This document shows positions 54,326 through 58,052 of a stretch of DNA of 58,052 nucleotides, one piece after another (positions within the stretch are counted from its first letter, which is position 1; every line of letters starts with the position of its first letter). Position numbers and translations under genes: made by a program. The stretch lies in the IMG/VR virus record IMGVR_UViG_3300036770_003243, positions 1 through 58,052 of that record. One strand, 5' to 3'. The notes below the pieces were generated by a model. The model was given only the letters and a program-made list of their open reading frames with translations. It was not told the origin of the DNA and made no database searches. Source of the DNA: a virus.

Positions 54326-54334
54326 GAGGGCATC

Positions 54335-55000
54335 ATGGCCAAGCTGGTCGGGAAGACGGCCACTGTGAGGTTGGGTGACGGAAGCTACCTCATGGAGACG
54401 GGAGGGGTGCTCTTCAAAATACGGCAAGATGCCGATGTACTGCGCGATGACGAGGATCGCTGGTTCGTTGAAGCGTACAGCCGACGAATGCTCGATGCAG
54501 TGGGGGCCAACCGTGCAGTTCCGTTCAGCGTGTCATTTCCCACCTCTTGGGCAACCAAGCAAGAGGCAATCGAGGCTGCACGATACGCGATCCACCACCG
54601 CAAGAAGTACGGTCTTTCCAAGGAAAGAGCGGCAGCGGTAGATCGGCGGTACTTGACCGATGACGGCTGGGAAATAAGCGAAAACATGAATCGCTATCAC
54701 AGCGAGATGGGAGACCTCGAGTACTACCGCATGGTGGGGCGAATGGATGTTCGCAGATCGCCAGCGAGGGCTTATGTGGACGAGATCCTATCGATCGCGC
54801 AAAAGGCGGGGCTCTCGGATGACCAAGCCCGTCGGGCAATGCAATTCCCCTATGTGGCGCAGGGCAAGTCCGCCGCGCAGGCAAAGATCGGCAAGCTGTT
54901 CATTCAAGCCGAAAATGAGTTCCTGCACAATGACGTCTTGACCGAGTTTGAGAAGCGGGTCAGGTTGCTGGCCAAACCCCGCAAGCGCAAGATCCACTGA
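54335..55000 (+). CDS. Protein sharing a module with the RNP protein at 52695
   Basis: 221 residues; ATG after AGGAGGGCATC. The first 150 residues are unique (DGSYLMETGGVLFKIRQDAD, DRWFVEAYSRRM). Residues ~150-221 (ARAYVDEILSIAQKAGLSDD, QAKIGKLFIQAENEFL, EFEKRVRLLAKPRKRKIH) align with a module of the protein at 52695. There the copy ends ANPRNRKNP; here the N-P is changed to K-P and no RNP motif remains, suggesting a terminal copy released from selection for the motif. Confidence 0.65.
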   Translation: MAKLVGKTATVRLGDGSYLMETGGVLFKIRQDADVLRDDEDRWFVEAYSRRMLDAVGANRAVPFSVSFPTSWATKQEAIEAARYAIHHRKKYGLSKERAAAVDRRYLTDDGWEISENMNRYHSEMGDLEYYRMVGRMDVRRSPARAYVDEILSIAQKAGLSDDQARRAMQFPYVAQGKSAAQAKIGKLFIQAENEFLHNDVLTEFEKRVRLLAKPRKRKIH

Positions 55001-55040
55001 GGCGGCATAGGCCATAAAGGCCAAAGAGCAGAGGTACCAG

Positions 55041-57467
55041 ATGGCCAAGAAGGCAAAACCCCCGATCCGCAAGAGGCTGACCGGCACCGCTACGGGCATT
55101 CTTGAAGGTCCGTACACGACCAAGGGCGCGCTGGGCGACAAGCTGCCACGGATCCATGAGCAGATCTGGTTCGACCCACAGACGAAGTCGGTCGTCCTTG
55201 GCGACAAGCGCACCCTCTTCGACGTCAAGCCTTCCCCCACCAAGAAGCTGGAGGAGTCCGCAACGGCCAAGCGCCGTCGCGAATTGACCGCCCGCGCCGC
55301 CGAGATCCAGCTCAAGATCAACAAGAACGAGCAGCTGGCCGATGTCGCCCGCACCCAGCAAGAGGCGCGGACACTCAAGCGGGAAGCATCCGAGATGAAG
55401 GCCAAGCTGGCCGAAGTCGTTGCGGAACTGGATAGGGTCAAGACCTCCACCGACAAGGTGGACTCGCTTGCGCAGGAGCAGGCTGCCGTAGTCCGCCAGC
55501 CGTCTTCTGGAGCGTTGCAGGTCCAGATGGAGTACGACCGCAAGAGCGACAAGGTGCGGCTCTACTTCATCGGATCCAAGGTCGACCCGAATACCAAGCA
55601 GCCGATCGATTGCCCACCCAAAAGCCGCCTGTGCTACGCGGTGGCCCCGTCCGTCCGCGCAGCGCTCGACCCCTACGTGGAGCCCGGCACCAAGAACAGC
55701 GGTGAGATGGGGTATTGGGCCGTCTCGTCGTGGGACTACCCTGAGGTGGTCAAGAAGCTGGCCATGCTCCCCAACGTCGTCCTGCGCGGCGCTCCTGAGC
55801 TGGATCTGGACAAGCGATTCAAGACTCTGGACAAGCGGGCAAAGGACGTCTCCAAGGGAAGCATCAACTTTGGCGAGAAGCCCCCGCGAGTGGGCAGCTA
55901 CAAGGATGGCACGCCCGCTCCGTTCCAAGAGGAGGGCGTCCGCTTCTTGATGAGCCGTGATCAGGCCATCTTGGCCGACGACATGGGTCTCGGCAAGACC
56001 TACCAAGCGATCATCGCCGCGCACAACGCAGTCCCCAAGAGCCAGCAGATCCTGATCATCTGCCCCGCAGCGATGGTGGGATCTTGGGCGCGGGACATCA
56101 GCGTGTTCATGCCCAGCGCTGCCGTGTCCATCCTCAACACGGCATCGTTCAACAAGGGCGATGCGCCATCGGAGCGCCCAGAGAAGGCGCGCTTCCTGAT
56201 CACGTCCTACCAAGGCGCGACCAGCCTCACCGGCAAGGCCAAGGTGGCCAACCTGCTGCTCGACCGCCGCTGGGGGCTTGTCATCTTGGACGAGGCCCAC
56301 CGCCTCAAGCACTTCAACACCCTGCTGCACCGCTTCATCGACAAGATCAAGGCCGATCGGTTCTGGTTCCTCACTGGCACACCGATGGCCAACCACGTGG
56401 TCGACTACTACGGCCTGCTCAAGCTGGCCAAGCACCCTGCGGGAAGGCGGCTGGACGAGTTCCGCAAGAAGTACCTGCCCCGCGAGATCAAGTCGGGCAA
56501 GGCCACCGTCTCCGTCGACCGCAAGCCCCTGCTGGCCCTTGGGCAAGCCCTGACGGGCTTCGTCCTGCGCCGTACCAAGGAGGAGGTGCTGAGCCGCGAC
56601 CTGCCCAAGAAGGTGGGCGGCATTGCCCAAGCCCCCGCTGGTTTCATCGAGGCCACGCTGCCTCGTGAGGTACTGGCGGACATCGCGGAGACCGTCGAGG
56701 AGGGCGGCAACCGCGAGAAGGTGCGCCACGCCCTTGCGGTCGCCAAGGCACCCACCACGTGGGAGATCGCCGAGAACATGATCGATGCGGGCGACAAGGT
56801 GGTGCTGTTCACTACCTACACCGACGTCCTGCATGGGTTCGCCGAGCTTTGCCAGCACAAGAAGGTACTCTACATCGTGATCAGCGGCGAGGTCAGCACG
56901 GTGGGCAAGAGCGCCCAAGTCAACCTGTTCCAAGGTGAGCCGCTAAGTGACCAAGAGGAGAAGTGGGCCAAGAATAACCTTGGCCAGTGGTGGCTCAACC
57001 TCGTCCGCTACGTCCCCACCGATGAGTGGAACAAGGCGGATCTGGCCGAGGCGCGCAAGCGGTTCGGCAAGGACGAGGCCGAGTGGCCGCACAAGATCCA
57101 AGTGGTGCTCGCGCAGATGGTCGCCGCCTCCGAGGGCGTGACGCTCACGCAGGCCGACACCCTGCTCTTCAACGATCTGGACTACATGCCCAGCCGTCAC
57201 CAGCAGGCCGAGGACCGTATCTACCGCTTGAGCAAGGGCGGCAAGCTGCCTCACAATTCGGTCTACATCGGCTACGTCTACGCAAACGACCCGATGGGTA
57301 TCGACCAGAACATCCTCCTCAACCTGAAGTCCAAGATGGCCGACATCAATGACGTCTATCGCGGAACCGGCAAGGACACTGAGGGTGCGGCGGAAAAGAC
57401 CCGCTCGACGTACTTGAAGGATGTTGCCAGTATCACGCCTGCACGCCGCAAGGCCCGTCGCCGCTAG
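55041..57467 (+). CDS. SNF2-family ATPase/translocase inside the structural operon
   Basis: 808 residues; ATG at 55041. The N-terminal ~280 residues include a charged coiled coil and a domain with VRLYFIGSKVDPNTKQ and YVEPGTKNSG. The motor has ILADDMGLGKTYQAI (Walker A), VILDEAHRLKHF (DEAH), WFLTGTPMANHV (III), SEGVTLTQADTLLFNDLDYM (V) and QQAEDRIYRLSKGGKLP (VI), close to HARP/SMARCAL1-type enzymes. It lies between virion genes, far from the replication block. With no FtsK/HerA or terminase gene visible it is a candidate packaging motor; a role in DNA repair is the simpler alternative. Confidence 0.85.
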   Translation: MAKKAKPPIRKRLTGTATGILEGPYTTKGALGDKLPRIHEQIWFDPQTKSVVLGDKRTLFDVKPSPTKKLEESATAKRRRELTARAAEIQLKINKNEQLADVARTQQEARTLKREASEMKAKLAEVVAELDRVKTSTDKVDSLAQEQAAVVRQPSSGALQVQMEYDRKSDKVRLYFIGSKVDPNTKQPIDCPPKSRLCYAVAPSVRAALDPYVEPGTKNSGEMGYWAVSSWDYPEVVKKLAMLPNVVLRGAPELDLDKRFKTLDKRAKDVSKGSINFGEKPPRVGSYKDGTPAPFQEEGVRFLMSRDQAILADDMGLGKTYQAIIAAHNAVPKSQQILIICPAAMVGSWARDISVFMPSAAVSILNTASFNKGDAPSERPEKARFLITSYQGATSLTGKAKVANLLLDRRWGLVILDEAHRLKHFNTLLHRFIDKIKADRFWFLTGTPMANHVVDYYGLLKLAKHPAGRRLDEFRKKYLPREIKSGKATVSVDRKPLLALGQALTGFVLRRTKEEVLSRDLPKKVGGIAQAPAGFIEATLPREVLADIAETVEEGGNREKVRHALAVAKAPTTWEIAENMIDAGDKVVLFTTYTDVLHGFAELCQHKKVLYIVISGEVSTVGKSAQVNLFQGEPLSDQEEKWAKNNLGQWWLNLVRYVPTDEWNKADLAEARKRFGKDEAEWPHKIQVVLAQMVAASEGVTLTQADTLLFNDLDYMPSRHQQAEDRIYRLSKGGKLPHNSVYIGYVYANDPMGIDQNILLNLKSKMADINDVYRGTGKDTEGAAEKTRSTYLKDVASITPARRKARRR

Positions 57468-57475
57468 GGGGAAAC

Positions 57476-58052
57476 ATGCTGATCTACAATCCGGGAGAGC
57501 GCCTGCAATCTTCGGGGTTCATCGCCGGTGTCGCGGACTACGACTGGGACAAGTGGGAGGGCGCGCCCATCACGGATGCGGACAAGGCCAAGGCCGCCGG
57601 CATCGCTGACGGGTTCAAGTCGCAGGCTGACGCTGACAAGTACATGGCCGAGTCCAGCGACCCCTTGAAGATCAAATTCTTGGTCCAGTACGCAGTGACG
57701 GCCAAGAAGAAGCCCGCATTCCAGACCACCTTCACGTCGTCCGCGCAGCTCGATGCATCGGCGGTCAACGTCCTCCTGCCCAAGGGCGGCATGACGGTGC
57801 TGAACGCTCCTGAGACCCTGCCCCAGCAGAAGAGCAAGGCTGCCAACGACATCCTCGCGTCCTTGATGACGGATAGCGTCAAGAAGGCGATCCCACTCAA
57901 CGCCCTCAACACCTACATCGGCGAGCTTGCGCCGATCATCGCACTGGACAAGGGCAAAGCGGCAAAGAGCCTCGAGAGCTTCCTTGCACGATTGCGAATC
58001 TGGCCGATCCTCAATCGCATCGGGTTCTTGGCCCAGAACGAGCTGGATCCCC
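57476..58052 (+). CDS. Large tail-anchored virion protein, N-terminal part (continues at 1)
   Basis: ATG start preceded by a GGGGGAAA ribosome site 8 bases after the stop of the SNF2 gene. The frame runs off the window end and continues at base 1, giving a 952-residue protein. Residues about 20-85 (DYDWDKW, then ADADKYMAESSDPL, then QYAVTAKK) are clearly related to the whole soluble part of the small membrane protein at 2513, so the family has a shared N-terminal module. No enzymatic motif is visible. Position inside the structural operon suggests a virion component. I do not recognise the family. Confidence 0.85.
   Translation, partial: MLIYNPGERLQSSGFIAGVADYDWDKWEGAPITDADKAKAAGIADGFKSQADADKYMAESSDPLKIKFLVQYAVTAKKKPAFQTTFTSSAQLDASAVNVLLPKGGMTVLNAPETLPQQKSKAANDILASLMTDSVKKAIPLNALNTYIGELAPIIALDKGKAAKSLESFLARLRIWPILNRIGFLAQNELDP
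57926..58052. repeat. Direct terminal repeat, copy 2
   Basis: Exact copy of bases 1-127. Joining the copies gives a unique circle of 57,925 bp and restores one open frame of about 952 codons (57476 to the end, then 1 to 2409). Confidence 0.95.

Noticed and set aside
54960-56933. 657-codon - strand frame
   Set aside because: Antisense of the SNF2 ATPase gene; Leu/Gly/His-rich shadow.
1-58052. tRNA genes, rRNA, CRISPR arrays or insertion sequences
   Set aside because: No cloverleaf-like segment, regularly spaced repeats, transposase motifs or terminal inverted repeats noticed on reading; a dedicated tRNA scan could still find a divergent one.

Overview
The window is one complete circular element read in linear form. 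Its first 127 bases recur exactly as its last 127 (1-127 and 57926-58052), so the unique length is 57,925 bp and one large gene runs across the junction (57476 through the end, then 1-2409). Genes are packed head to tail, mostly with ATGA, GTGA or TGATG overlaps, with GC roughly in the low sixties by eye and consensus sigma70-type promoters. It reads as a bacterial dsDNA virus or provirus. I see no terminase, portal, tail, tape-measure, tRNA, rRNA or CRISPR locus. The structural block instead encodes two tandem pairs of beta-rich, capsid-like proteins and an unusually large set of small proteins ending in one transmembrane helix plus a basic tail. That pattern fits a tailless icosahedral phage with an internal membrane. 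The nearest concepts I know are the phages with two single-jelly-roll capsid proteins (P23-77 type) and large membrane phages such as SSIP-1. This is inference from gene content, not homology I could test. Lipoproteins with lipoboxes and several murein enzymes point to a Gram-negative-type host; I cannot name a taxon.

Layout. (1) Late/structural block, + strand, 44.26 kb through the junction to 9.54 kb. It holds a charged coiled-coil protein, a tail-anchored transglutaminase-fold protein, an acidic protein, a basic membrane protein with RNP motifs, the capsid-like pairs (47.8-50.5 kb), minor proteins, modular proteins punctuated by K/R-R/K-N-P tripeptides, a membrane-anchored lysozyme-like transglycosylase, a SNF2 ATPase, and then a long run of tail-anchored proteins. 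A 10-bp stem terminator follows. (2) Accessory and lysis block, - strand, 20.16 to 9.6 kb: DNA methyltransferase, tyrosine recombinase, many tiny Cys-rich zinc-ribbon proteins, amidase, lysozyme-like transglycosylase, small membrane proteins including a CREST-type protein, and three repeated strong promoters. (3) Short + block 20.37-23.62 kb: DUF5824-like protein, M15 peptidase, lipoprotein, holin-like protein and SGNH hydrolase. (4) - block 28.7-23.6 kb: DUF932-like protein, second methyltransferase, and a LamG-like probable receptor-binding protein with small membrane partners. (5) Short + pair 28.8-29.4 kb: lipoprotein and coiled-coil tail-anchored protein. (6) Replication block, - strand 39.5-29.4 kb: RecB-like nuclease, SF2 helicase, ssDNA-binding-like protein, family A DNA polymerase, type IB topoisomerase and a GHKL ATPase/metallopeptidase. 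Facing it on the + strand are a Cro-like repressor, a primase-SF3 helicase and a VRR-NUC nuclease, followed by a - strand XPB-type helicase.

How it may work together. The Cro-like protein sits on a compact divergent promoter at 39.55-39.62 kb and may govern replication genes in both directions. The recombinase could integrate the circle; a 10-8-10 bp inverted-repeat site at 20.2 kb is one attP candidate, although it also overlaps a promoter. Capsid proteins are led by G/C hairpins plus a shared leader. No FtsK/HerA packaging ATPase is visible, so the SNF2 ATPase inside the structural block is the most suggestive packaging-motor candidate. The most novel system is the family of proteins built of small domains separated by RNP motifs, together with virus-encoded candidate peptidases (transglutaminase fold and two HExxH proteins) that could process them.
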